A DNA stretch of 64,000 nt, taken from the NCBI RefSeq assembly GCF_027244095.1, contig NC_069658.1, positions 262,454,687 through 262,518,686 of the forward strand, written 5' to 3'. Origin of the DNA: Hemicordylus capensis. Its lineage: Eukaryota > Chordata > Lepidosauria > Squamata > Cordylidae. How positions within the stretch are numbered: position 1 is the stretch's first letter; every line of letters begins with the position of its first letter. Shown here piece after piece: positions 55,576 through 64,000 of this stretch. Position numbers and translations under genes: made by a program. The notes below the pieces were generated by a model. It had not been told where the DNA came from and searched no databases. It saw only the letters and a list, made by a program, of their open reading frames with translations.

Positions 55576-58500
55576 AATGAGTAACAATTCTAAATTAAGC
55601 ATTCTAGTGAGCAGGTGATGGCCCATTATGATGTGGCAGTGTTCATGTTTTGAGAAAACGACAAGCAGAGTGCTTGAAACTGAAACGGCCTTCTGGCATT
55701 TGAAATGCTTCTACTTTATGCCTTAGCTGCTTAACAGAATTTGATTCTGTTAAGGATGCAGATCCTTGAAAGACTGGAAGAAAGCCACTCTGCAAAGGGG
55801 AGTGAGGCTCAGTGGAAACGTAGCATTGCTGAATTGCAAGGTAGCATTATTCTCATCATTATGCCTAGTATAAACAATGATCAATTCAGCTAATACTTCT
55901 TGTCCTAATAGCCCACTGTAGGTCTGCTCCAGTTTGTTTATTTCTCAGATGTATAGATTGCTTCAAAGCCAAGGTTTCTGAAGTGGTTAACAGATACATG
56001 TAGTATAAAAAACAATAAAATAGCAGCCCTCTGCCCCCCCACCAATCCAACAGGGGTGGAGAACCAGGTAAATAAGAAAAGGGATTAACAAGGAATCTGT
56101 GAATTACAACTCCTGACACAATTTCCAAAGGTGAACACCCTCTGAAGCAAGGATGGGTTGTTTTTCACCGGTTTGCTGAGGTGTTAATGGAATTGGGCAA
56201 GGAGTCCTGTAAGTGGACTACTACAGAGGAGATTCTAGTTACCTGTCCTGCCTCAGGCAGCAGGGGCACTTAAAGCAAGTCTTTCTTGAAAGGGTAAGAT
56301 GGACTTGGGAAACATAAAAGATATATCATTAAGCCTTCTGCTTTGTTATGAAAACTTTCTAATTCTTTAAGCAGGGCTGGAAAATTATTTCAAATTATCA
56401 GTGTCTTATGCCCTGACTGTAGCCCTCTGGCTTTCTGTCAGCTGGATCATGGTGTCCCAGGCAGAGGAGATTGGTTTCAATATCCATTATGCCTAGGGAA
56501 GCTATCTGTCACCAGTTCTCTTAAAGAGTAGGAGACCAGCTATGAAGCAGGACAATGGGTGGTTAAAAAAATAGCCTACAGATCAAATTCTCTCAGAAGA
56601 ATAGGCAGGGATTTCTGGCTGTGTCATGCATTTATTTATCCTTCCAAACAGAGAGATAAGGTAGCTAATAAAATAATTAGAATATAATGTATACCACGGA
56701 ATTTTTTAAAAGTGAGAATACTGGAATTGGGAAATTTTTATTTAACCAGATTATAAACTTTCAAACATTTTTCACTTGTCTCCTAAGAGTATAGAATTGG
56801 GTGTTGGGTGTTCTGTTCCTCAGGAACAGAATTACACATCGGTGTCTCATATGTGAAAGAGCTCCACTCCTTGACCTAAAATACTATATTTCATGGGCAT
56901 ATGGCATTTGGGGAAATCCTCTGTCTATAGATCTTTGTGAGTGAGGAGATTATGCAGAGTGCTTCTTCGTGTATCTGTAGGGAATGTTTCAGATTACTAT
57001 TACTATCTTAAATTGGGCTTAAATAGTACAGGACTCATACGCTCTCATCTACCCCCAATAAGTCTGATTTCTGTAATATAGCTACAGCTTCCAAATAGTG
57101 TTTGGGGCAGTCCTACATAATGATTGTAATACACATTAAGATTACAAAAGCATGAGTGACAGTTGCCAGATTCACTAGGAAGAGGTGCTATTGGTGTGTT
57201 GGATGCAAGTGGCCATCACTGTTTCCACCAGTTGCTTGAGGGAGTCCACACTCCCCTCCCCTGCTGTCCCGACCCTGAATTGTTATTTTATGCGGCATTA
57301 AAATTTGCAGCAGTGTCAGGTACTGGGAACACAAATCCTGTGAAACCTTAAAGACTCATTAGATCTGTTGTGGACATCTCAGGAACTAGAGTGAACATCA
57401 GATGTGTGAAATATTATCCTGTTGGGGTGGGTGTGTGTGTGTGTGTGTGTGTGTGTGTCTATGCATAGGTGCAGAGGAAAAATAAAAATATTTATAATTG
57501 CAGTCATTGGCAGTCACACAGGGCAGGTTCACAGTGCAGAACTGGCAGTTTGGCTGAGCTGCCACAACCCTAAACACATGCATGAGAGCTGTTTCCAGTC
57601 TTGGGAATGATCTGCTGAGATTAGTGGGTTTGTATGTCAAGCCCATTCTTGGCATATTCTACCCTATCTGTGGAATGGAACGGAACAACTGTGCAGACTC
57701 AAACTGGAATGTAAATTGCACTTTCTATAGCGTAGAGATTCTCATAGTGATTACAAATTATGACATCAGACGTTGAATCTGTAACTAAAATTCGCAGTGG
57801 ATGACAGATATTGGGTTCCATGCTGCAAGTATGGTTGAATATGCTGAGACTAGGCATGAGGTACAAACCCACCAATCTCGACATATTGTTTCTGAAACCA
57901 GAAGTGGCTCGTGCACGTTGAGGCTGCAGCACCTCAGCTGAACCACTGGTTATGCACTACATGTGAACTTGGCCACAGTTGTCTTAATTTTGTTGTTCTA
58001 ATTTAATACTTGCAGTGAGAGAGCAAATCCTAAATGGATACAGTCAAACTAATTCTCGTTCAACAATTTCATATTGGAGTGTTTTTGTTGGAAAATGTTG
58101 ACTTACAGGTGAGTAGCAGAGTGTTCTGGGAGACTGAAATGTGCTCCCACTGGCTTCTGAATATTGCCCTTCTCTATGTTGGATTTGTATCCATTTATTC
58201 ATTTGTGTAGTAGAGACTTGCTTGGTTGTAGATGTCTGAAAGGCATTATTAGCTGGTGATGCCATTTGTTGGGGATGAGCAAGGGAGTGAAACCTCAGTG
58301 GTGTGGCTGATGTTCTTGGATCCCATCATACTTTTGCCTGACTTGATATGTACAGTGGGGTTTTCTGCAAGACCTCACCATTCAGCTTGTCTCTTTTAGG
58401 TGGACTGTTTCCTACTGGTGAGCAGCTGTTTTAGATTAGGGAACTTTCTGTAAGTTAGGACAAGGCTGAGGCCCTTTTCTTATTGCCTCTCCCCTCTCAA

Positions 58501-58690
58501 CCAGAAGCATGATTGAACTAGGCAATTCCTTAAAGGGGACAAAATATAACCTGGGGCTGTGCAAGTTTTATGTAACTGTCACACTGTCCAGAACCTGACA
58601 CAAGACTTGACTGCTTTGAGTATCATACTTGCAAGTTTTCTAAATGGACCAAGTTCTTAGCCTCTAGAGCTTTGAAGTTTAAAGCTGTCT
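55574..58690. other. no gene seen
   Basis: Unique-looking DNA with a (GT)n run at 57430-57458. The frames at 57163-57351, 57582-57776 and 57699-57932 have no domain or splice context that I recognise. Confidence 0.5.
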
Positions 58691-58691
58691 A

Positions 58692-59137
58692 GTATAGCCA
58701 CCTAATGGTGCAGCGGGGAAGTAACTTGTCTAGGGAGCAAGAGGTTGCTGGTTCAAATCCCTGCTGGTATGTTTCCCAGACTATGGGAAAAGCCTAAAAC
58801 TACTCAGCACAAAGGGCACAGTGCAAAGAGATCTCTCTACCGAAGAAGATAATCGGAACTGAACGTACAAACATCTGCCTGTATTGTCCACATAAGTTAA
58901 ACCTAGCTTTTTGTAAGCAGCTCAGCAAGATTTAAGTTGCACTTCAAAGTAAGTTTCCCAGACTACAGGAAACACCTATATCGGGCAGCAGTGATATAGG
59001 AAGATGCTGAAAGGCATCATCTCATACTGCACGGGAGATGGCAAGGGTAAACTCCTGCTGTATTCTACCAAAGACAACCACATACTCTGCGGTCACCAGG
59101 AGTCGACACCAACTTGACAACACAATTTTACCTTTAG
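58692..59137 (+). mobile_element. tRNA-derived SINE, full length, with 169-bp insert
   Basis: Head GCCACCTAATGGTGCAGCGG, B-box GGTTCAAATCC, then interrupted at GTTTCCCAGACTA. It resumes with GGAAACACCTATATCGGGCA, GACAACCACATACTCTG and GGAGTCGACACCAACTTG, with tail TTTTACCTTTAG. Same family as 28190 and 39315. Confidence 0.88.
58784..58952 (+). mobile_element. 169-bp insert of unknown source, 13-bp direct repeats
   Basis: Flanked by GTTTCCCAGACTA (58771-58783 and 58953-58965), which occurs once in other SINE copies. The insert (from TGGGAAAAGCCTAAAACTAC to ACTTCAAAGTAA) has no poly(A) and matches no family that I know. The duplication length fits retroposition of a small RNA. Confidence 0.6.
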
Positions 59138-59247
59138 GTAGGGTGAATTAAAGGCTTAGAAACCAGAGCGATCCTTATACACAAGGCCTTCAAGGGGCAA
59201 GGGATCCCTGCATGTACTATTGTCTTTTCTATGGCATGCGTTCCTTA

Positions 59248-59816
59248 CATGGGTGTAGCCTCCATTGGACAAGCAGGGACAAATGTCCCTGGCCCCAGAA
59301 GGTCAGGCCCCAGAAGGTCAGGGCGCCCCCAAGCGGCCTCCAAGCAGACTGCCCCACAGCTGTCATTGACCTGACCTGTCCCGCCACCTATCTTGGCCTC
59401 CGGAGGCTGGGGGGGTGAGCCGAGTGGGGCAGGTCAGCCCCCCCCCCGAGGCAGCGGCGGTAGGCACTGTGGCTGTCAGGCTTCTCCAGCCAGCCTGCGC
59501 ACCTCTCTGGCCAAACTGCACGCCTGCACAGTTCTGCCGGAGAGGCATGCAGGCTGGCCAGAGGGTCCTGACAGCCACAGTGCCCGCCCCCGCCAGGGGG
59601 GCCAAGAAAATAAGCGGCAGTGGGGCAGCGGTTGGCACCGGGGGCAGCCAACAGGAGGTAAGAGCAGCAACAGGGAGGTGTTGGTTGCCCCGCCCCTTGC
59701 ATCTGACATCAGATACAGGGGGTGGGGTGCTGGGGCACTGAGCGTACACACTTTGCATAGTTGAAGGGGGGACCCCTGCCAAGATTTTGGCCCCCAGAGG
59801 GCTTGCTATGCCCCTG
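59248..59816. mobile_element. hAT-type fold-back element, 569 bp
   Basis: Starts CATGGGTGTAGCCTCC and ends GCTTGCTATGCCCCTG, flanked by the 8-bp duplication GTTCCTTA (59240-59247 and 59817-59824). A GC-rich internal palindrome (about 59464-59583, GGCACTGTGGCTGTCAGG and inverse) explains open frames on both strands. No transposase. Confidence 0.88.
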
Positions 59817-59824
59817 GTTCCTTA

Positions 59825-61345
59825 GCTCTTGTTAGTACCAGCCTTGGTCATGCTCGACAGTTCATCAGGAGATACAAAATCCCAGTTTGTTCTTGTGTTT
59901 TTCAATTTGGGGCTGAATCTGATCGGTGAGAGCTGCTGTGTTCAATGGATTCTACTCATCAGCCAAACCAAGCTGATTTGTTACATGTAAAAAGGTTATT
60001 TTCAGAGCTTTCTCTGTACTTTCCTACACAACCCTTCTAGATTTGATTTGGTGTCTTTAGATGGGAAAGGGTCCGGGCTGCATGTTGCTGCGTTAAGGAG
60101 TATTTTATTTATTAATGTTCTTCCTGTTCTGGCAGCTGACAGTCACAAGGGAGGGAGTCTGGCACTGTGAGGGGAGCAGCTGCACAAAACATCCCCATCC
60201 CAGAGTCTCAAGAGAAGACATGTTCTGTACACCTGTGAACAAGGTTGACTTTGCTGCTTTCGTGTGGCATTCTTGACTTTGTGTGAGATCACCAGTCAGT
60301 CTCCTAATAGTATTCATCTTGTCCAGAAGACCTTTCTCATCAGGAGTTGACTCAAACCTGGGCATGTAAAACTGAGAGGGAAAGGAGAGGTTGTCTTAGC
60401 ATGCTGCATCTGCAGGGTGGAGTATAGAGTGTCAGAATTTCTCCTTTTGGCTCCTGTAGCTCCAGTTCCCAGGCACCAGAATTTGGAGGATTTAAGCTGG
60501 ATGGCTGTTCTGAACAGAGAGCCTGCATTTTTGATTGTTTGCTCAGCTCATATATTCCTTCACTGAAAAGGGTGTTGCACTGGGTGATGGCCTAATTAAA
60601 TTTACTAGACAAAGTCGTTGTTCCTGAGCAGTACTGTTGAGTAACTCAGAGGCCTTTGTTCATTTTCTCTAGAGCTGTAGATAGGACAAAGGTGACCTGG
60701 CCAAATAGGGTTGGAATGATGGTCAGTTGACAAACAGTTGATAATACTTGATCAATTATTTAAGCACAGTCAGATATTTTCAAATAATCCAGTGACACCA
60801 AGAATGCCTCCATAACAGCAGCTTTTATTTAACTGCATTATTTGTTAGCAAGGGCAGGGATGAGAGCTGCTTGTCTCCTACTCCTGTATTAGGGCAAATC
60901 TAGCTACACCCCAAAGCATTTCCTATTGGCCACCTGTTAGAATTGCAGGCATCTCCATACAGGAACACAAGCAGATATCAGTGGCAAAGGTCGCTTGCCT
61001 TGGGCCACCCATGACTCCATCTTGTTTGCTGAATGAAGTAGGGAGTTCTGCCTCTGTGTGAGTGAGATATTTTTTTGCTACTTTGTGTTAATTTCATTTT
61101 TTAAGAAATGGAATTAAAAGTATATAACTATAGCCTGACTCTGGTGTTCTAAGATAAAAGCCAAAGTGAAGAATTGTTCAGTGGATTGTCTATTTAAAGA
61201 AATCTTAACAGAAGATATAGTGATTTATTACACTCTTTTTAAAAAGTTAATTTCATTGTTTCACAACAGCTAATTTGTTTCTGTAATTGGCATAACTATC
61301 AAACCTGATCATTAAAGTGTTTGGGGTTTTTTTGGTCTAATAAAG
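59825..61345. other. no gene firmly seen; one exon-like stretch
   Basis: Contains the minus-strand exon candidate at 60233-60371. The rest is unremarkable, AT-rich to the right. Confidence 0.45.
60233..60371 (-). other. exon-like open stretch, unrecognised
   Basis: On the minus strand a good acceptor (CTCTCCTTTCCCTCTCAG) precedes an open 139-base stretch reading FYMPRFESTPDEKGLLDKMN and TIRRLTGDLTQSQECHTKAA. It stops at a possible but weak donor (CACAG/GTGTAC); the frame actually stays open to about 60105. Not recognised; it could be a noncoding transcript exon or chance. Confidence 0.22.
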
Positions 61346-61350
61346 TCAAT

Positions 61351-61570
61351 GCCAGCATGGTGTCGTGGTTAGAGTGCTGGACTAGGACCAGGGAGACCCA
61401 AGTTCAAATCCCCATTCAGCCATGATCCTTGCTGGGTGACTCTGGGCCAGTCACTACTCTCTCAGCCTAACCTACTTCACAGGGTTGTTGTGAGGAGAAA
61501 TCTAAGTATGTAGTACACCGCTCTGGGCTCCTTGGAGGAAGAGCAGGATATAAAATGTTAAATATATACG
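61351..61570 (+). mobile_element. tRNA-derived SINE with MIR-like core, full length
   Basis: GCCAGCATGGTGTCGTGGTT, GAGTGCTGGACTAGGACC, B-box-like AGTTCAAATCC, the MIR-like core GCTGGGTGACTCTGGGCCAG, then CACAGGGTTGTTGTGAGGA and GAGCAGGATATAAAATG. The best copy of this family here. Confidence 0.85.
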
Positions 61571-62119
61571 TGTGTGTGTGTGCTTTTGAAATACTTGATC
61601 ATTATTTAACTGGTAAGTTGACCAGATCTCTCTTGTCCAGTCAAATGCCCAGCCTGATGGCCAAGATTGGGGGGATCCCTAGGCTCCTGCTTAGCAACTA
61701 GCTTTTCTACAGGGGCCATATTTTAAAAAGAGCAAGAGTTGAAAAGCCAGCAGTTTTGACTCTGCCCACTGACTCACTCCCATACAAGTCAAGATATGGC
61801 CCAGTCATTTCCTCCCCATTGTGCAACAGAGCATTTGGGAAAACTCTTACCTTGTGATGTACCTCAGATGCTCATGCTCCCACTGGAGCCAAGAGACAGG
61901 CAAATGGGAGTGAGCAGCTGAGGTGTCTGCCAAAGCCTCTGTTGCTCTTCACAAAGGAAGCTGAAGAAGCTTTCCCCACAGCTCTCATGGAAGAACGTGG
62001 CTGAGGTACAGACAACCAAGGGGAACCAAAGGGGAAGCCCATGGGACCAAATTGAACACACATGCTTGTGGGGGCTCATCCTTCTCTTAGAATGTTTTAG
62101 GAGCTAGTCCTGTGTAGTC

Positions 62120-62372
62120 ACCCCTGCTAACTGGGCAAAGGCACCCTTTTAACATGGTGATTCTCTTTATTTAGAAGGGGGAGAGTAACTGGCCCTATCC
62201 CCCCTCGGCACAGTACCTCCAATGATTGTTGCTGGTGTCCATCTTGTGTTTTGTTTTAGATTGTGAGCCCTTTGGGGACAGGGATCCATCTTATTTGTTT
62301 ATTATTTCTCTATGTAAACCGCTTTGGAAACTTTTGTTGAAAAGCGGTATATAAGTTGTTGTTGTTGTTTGT
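62120..62372 (+). mobile_element. L2-like LINE 3' end
   Basis: CCTGCTAACTGGGCAAAGGC, TGTTGCTGGTGTCCATCTTG, TTGTGAGCCCTTTGGGGACA, AAGCGGTATATAAGTTG and (TTG)n. Same family as 18291 and 19232. Confidence 0.82.
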
Positions 62373-62457
62373 TCATGGGTGAGATACTATTTCTGATCTC
62401 TGGGCTCAAATAGTTATTTATTAGGTGTCTGAATGACCTGGTGGCGGTGCTTGGAAT

Positions 62458-62846
62458 TAGGGATGTGCACGAACCGGTTTGGAGACCCTTTTATGGAACC
62501 CTCTGAACCAATTTGAAGATCCAGTGGTTTGACCGGTTTCATGCGGGGGGGGGTGTGTTACCTTTTTAAGGAGCAGGGAGGGTGTGCTTATCCACCCACC
62601 CATCCCTGCCGCATTTTTCCCACCGGTGCTGTGCTTAAAAACGGTCCTTCATGGCAGCAGTGTACCTCCTTGCGTGATGTGCACGCATGCACACTGGGCA
62701 GCAAGGAGGTACGCTGCCACCCCTCAGGATCATTTTTTAGCACAGTGCCGGTGGGGGAAATGAGGCCGGTGGGGGGAGGGGGAGAGCAACCTCCCTGCTC
62801 CTTAAAGATAACCCCACCCCCACTGCCAGTTCTGTGCACATCCCTG
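62458..62846. mobile_element. hAT-like fold-back MITE, 389 bp
   Basis: Starts TAGGGATGTGCACGAACCGG and ends CAGTTCTGTGCACATCCCTG. The flanks CTTGGAAT and CTTGGGAT are a diverged 8-bp duplication. The interior folds (TGCCGCATTTTTCCCACCGG with CCGGTGGGGGAAATGAGGCC; CACTGGGCAGCAAGGAGGTA with TACCTCCTTGCGTG). Noncoding. Confidence 0.82.
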
Positions 62847-62888
62847 CTTGGGATCTTCTCAGCTCTCAAGTGCTACTGTAATTTATAG

Positions 62889-63025
62889 CAGGCCTGTTCA
62901 ACTTTGGCCCCCACCGCTGTTTTTGGACTATAACTCCTATAATCCCCAGCCACAGAGGCCAATAGCCAGGGATTATGGGAGTTTTAGGTCAACGTCTGCA
63001 GGAGGGCCAAAGTTGAGCAGCCCTG
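62889..63025. mobile_element. hAT-type fold-back MITE, 137 bp
   Basis: CAGGCCTGTTCAACTTTGGC and GCCAAAGTTGAGCAGCCCTG at the ends, with ATAATCCCCAGCCACAG and its near-inverse inside. The flanks end in TATAG on both sides, a decayed duplication. Related in layout to 15245-15380. Confidence 0.85.
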
Positions 63026-64000
63026 GGCTATAGTCACATTACTTTGTGGCGGAGTCTATTTTACTGACACAGTTGACCACCTCTGTCTACTCTAGCCCAC
63101 TGTACTCTGGGAATATATATTTGTTTCCGAGGCCAAATACGCACCTCTTCCTTCTGTCCATGCTTTGAAACTCATCAGAATTAGCGCTTACGTATTTCCA
63201 ATGGTACTGAACTATTCACTAGAAATTCATCTCCTTTACTGAACTAGTTGATTCAGGCTTCCTGTTTTTTGGTCTACTTTGTTCCCTTTTCCTCCCCTCC
63301 AGCATAATTTTGTAGAGGAGCAGGCAGCCTGGGCTAAAGTTCTGTTTCCCATTAGCAAGCAGGCAGCTGTGGAGTGGATGGTTGGACAATCTGCTCCTAA
63401 TTTTGTGTCTGGCTCTTCTTCGGTTTCGTTGTGACCTTGATCTTCTGAAGCAAACTTGATGCAAATAATCCAATAAATGCTTTTTATTGTTTGTGTTCTA
63501 TGTAGCACTTTTAAATGCTCTACAGTCTGCTTTGACCTCACAACATCATTGTAAAATCACTGAGGCCTAGAGAGATGGGGGACTTGAAGCATCTGAGCAG
63601 GGATTTAAACCTCGATACTCCAAAGAAAGCGACATCTTTTCCTGAGTTGCACATACATTTAGAGCCCCAAGTTACGTATCTGTTTCCTTTCTCTCTAGCA
63701 GTCTTTTTTCTTCTTTTACTCAACTTGTTGACTAGTTGTGGGGGGCAACAGTACACATACAGTGACCCCAAGTGACATTGCTTCTTCTCTTCTTCTCCTG
63801 GTGGGGCCTGTGAGTAGCCTGAGACTGTGCAAATCTACTACTTTCTCCTCAGTTCCCTTAATCCTCATCCCATGACAGGAGTGTGTGAGGAGGGAGGCTT
63901 CTCAACCCCCCACCCCCCCACCCCTACACATGAAACCTAATGTCTTTTCATTAATTTCCACTCCGTTTTGCTCTCCTGTTTCTGTATCCTGTTTACCTCT
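63026..64000. other. no gene seen; MIR scrap
   Basis: Apart from the MIR relic at 63535-63630, only short overlapping frames without domain. Confidence 0.5.
63535..63630 (-). mobile_element. MIR/CORE-SINE relic
   Basis: ACCTCACAACATCATTGTAA, GAGGCCTAGAGAG and GCAGGGATTTAAACCTCG follow the order of an antisense MIR core. Ancient. Confidence 0.6.

Noticed and set aside
59363-59782. Overlapping frames of 90-139 codons on both strands
   Set aside because: Inside the hAT element's GC-rich palindrome.

Overview
The window looks like intergenic and intronic DNA of a squamate reptile (lizard or snake). The evidence is the repeat mix: CR1-clade LINEs ending in TTCTTATG repeats, L2-like and R4-like LINEs, tRNA-derived and 5S-rRNA-like SINEs, many hAT fold-back elements, Tc1/mariner elements, Helitrons, a retrovirus-like element and long (GT)n/(TA)n microsatellites. 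I cannot name the species. I recognise no intact host protein gene. Nearly every long open frame is a mobile-element relic or a shadow inside a palindrome or microsatellite.

Layout. 1-2.6 kb: a minus-strand coding relic at the left edge, then plain DNA. 2.65-7.3 kb: a near full-length CR1 LINE with zinc-knuckle/esterase ORF1 and endonuclease/reverse-transcriptase ORF2, lightly broken. 7.8-15.0 kb: a tRNA-derived SINE split by a 6.95-kb retrovirus-like element (paired 479-bp LTRs, AGAT target duplication, tRNA-His-type primer site); its LTRs are nearly identical but its interior is degraded. 15.2-20.3 kb: a hAT MITE, a 1.2-kb minus-strand solo LTR, L2-like 3' ends and an R4-like LINE end. 20.4-25.4 kb: a CR1 copy holding a 528-bp solo LTR, an L2 copy interrupted exactly by an 829-bp Helitron, and a third CR1 copy. 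28.6-29.6 kb: an unrecognised coding-like relic. 30.1-34.3 kb: a 4.2-kb retro-inserted sequence with a 13-bp target duplication and no reading frame. 34.4-40.1 kb: hAT elements, SINEs, a second copy of the same Helitron family and a third, different Helitron, the last two in one antisense LINE copy. 41.4-42.2 kb: a CpG-rich promoter-like island beginning at a CTCF-like motif, the best sign of a host gene. 42.2-64 kb: sparse repeats, several hAT MITEs, a Tc1 element nested at the exact centre of a 1-kb palindromic Tc1/mariner element, and two weak minus-strand exon candidates.

How it fits together. There is no operon or pathway; the content is layered insertions. Target duplications or exact empty-site joins let many layers be ordered: SINE before retrovirus-like element; CR1 before solo LTR; L2 before Helitron; SINE before hAT; palindromic element before inner Tc1. 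Two observations deserve most attention. One is a Helitron family carrying several perfect hairpins plus a central palindrome with arms near 200 bp. The other is the pair of nested Tc1/mariner elements, each with transposase 3' coding sequence present in inverted duplicate.
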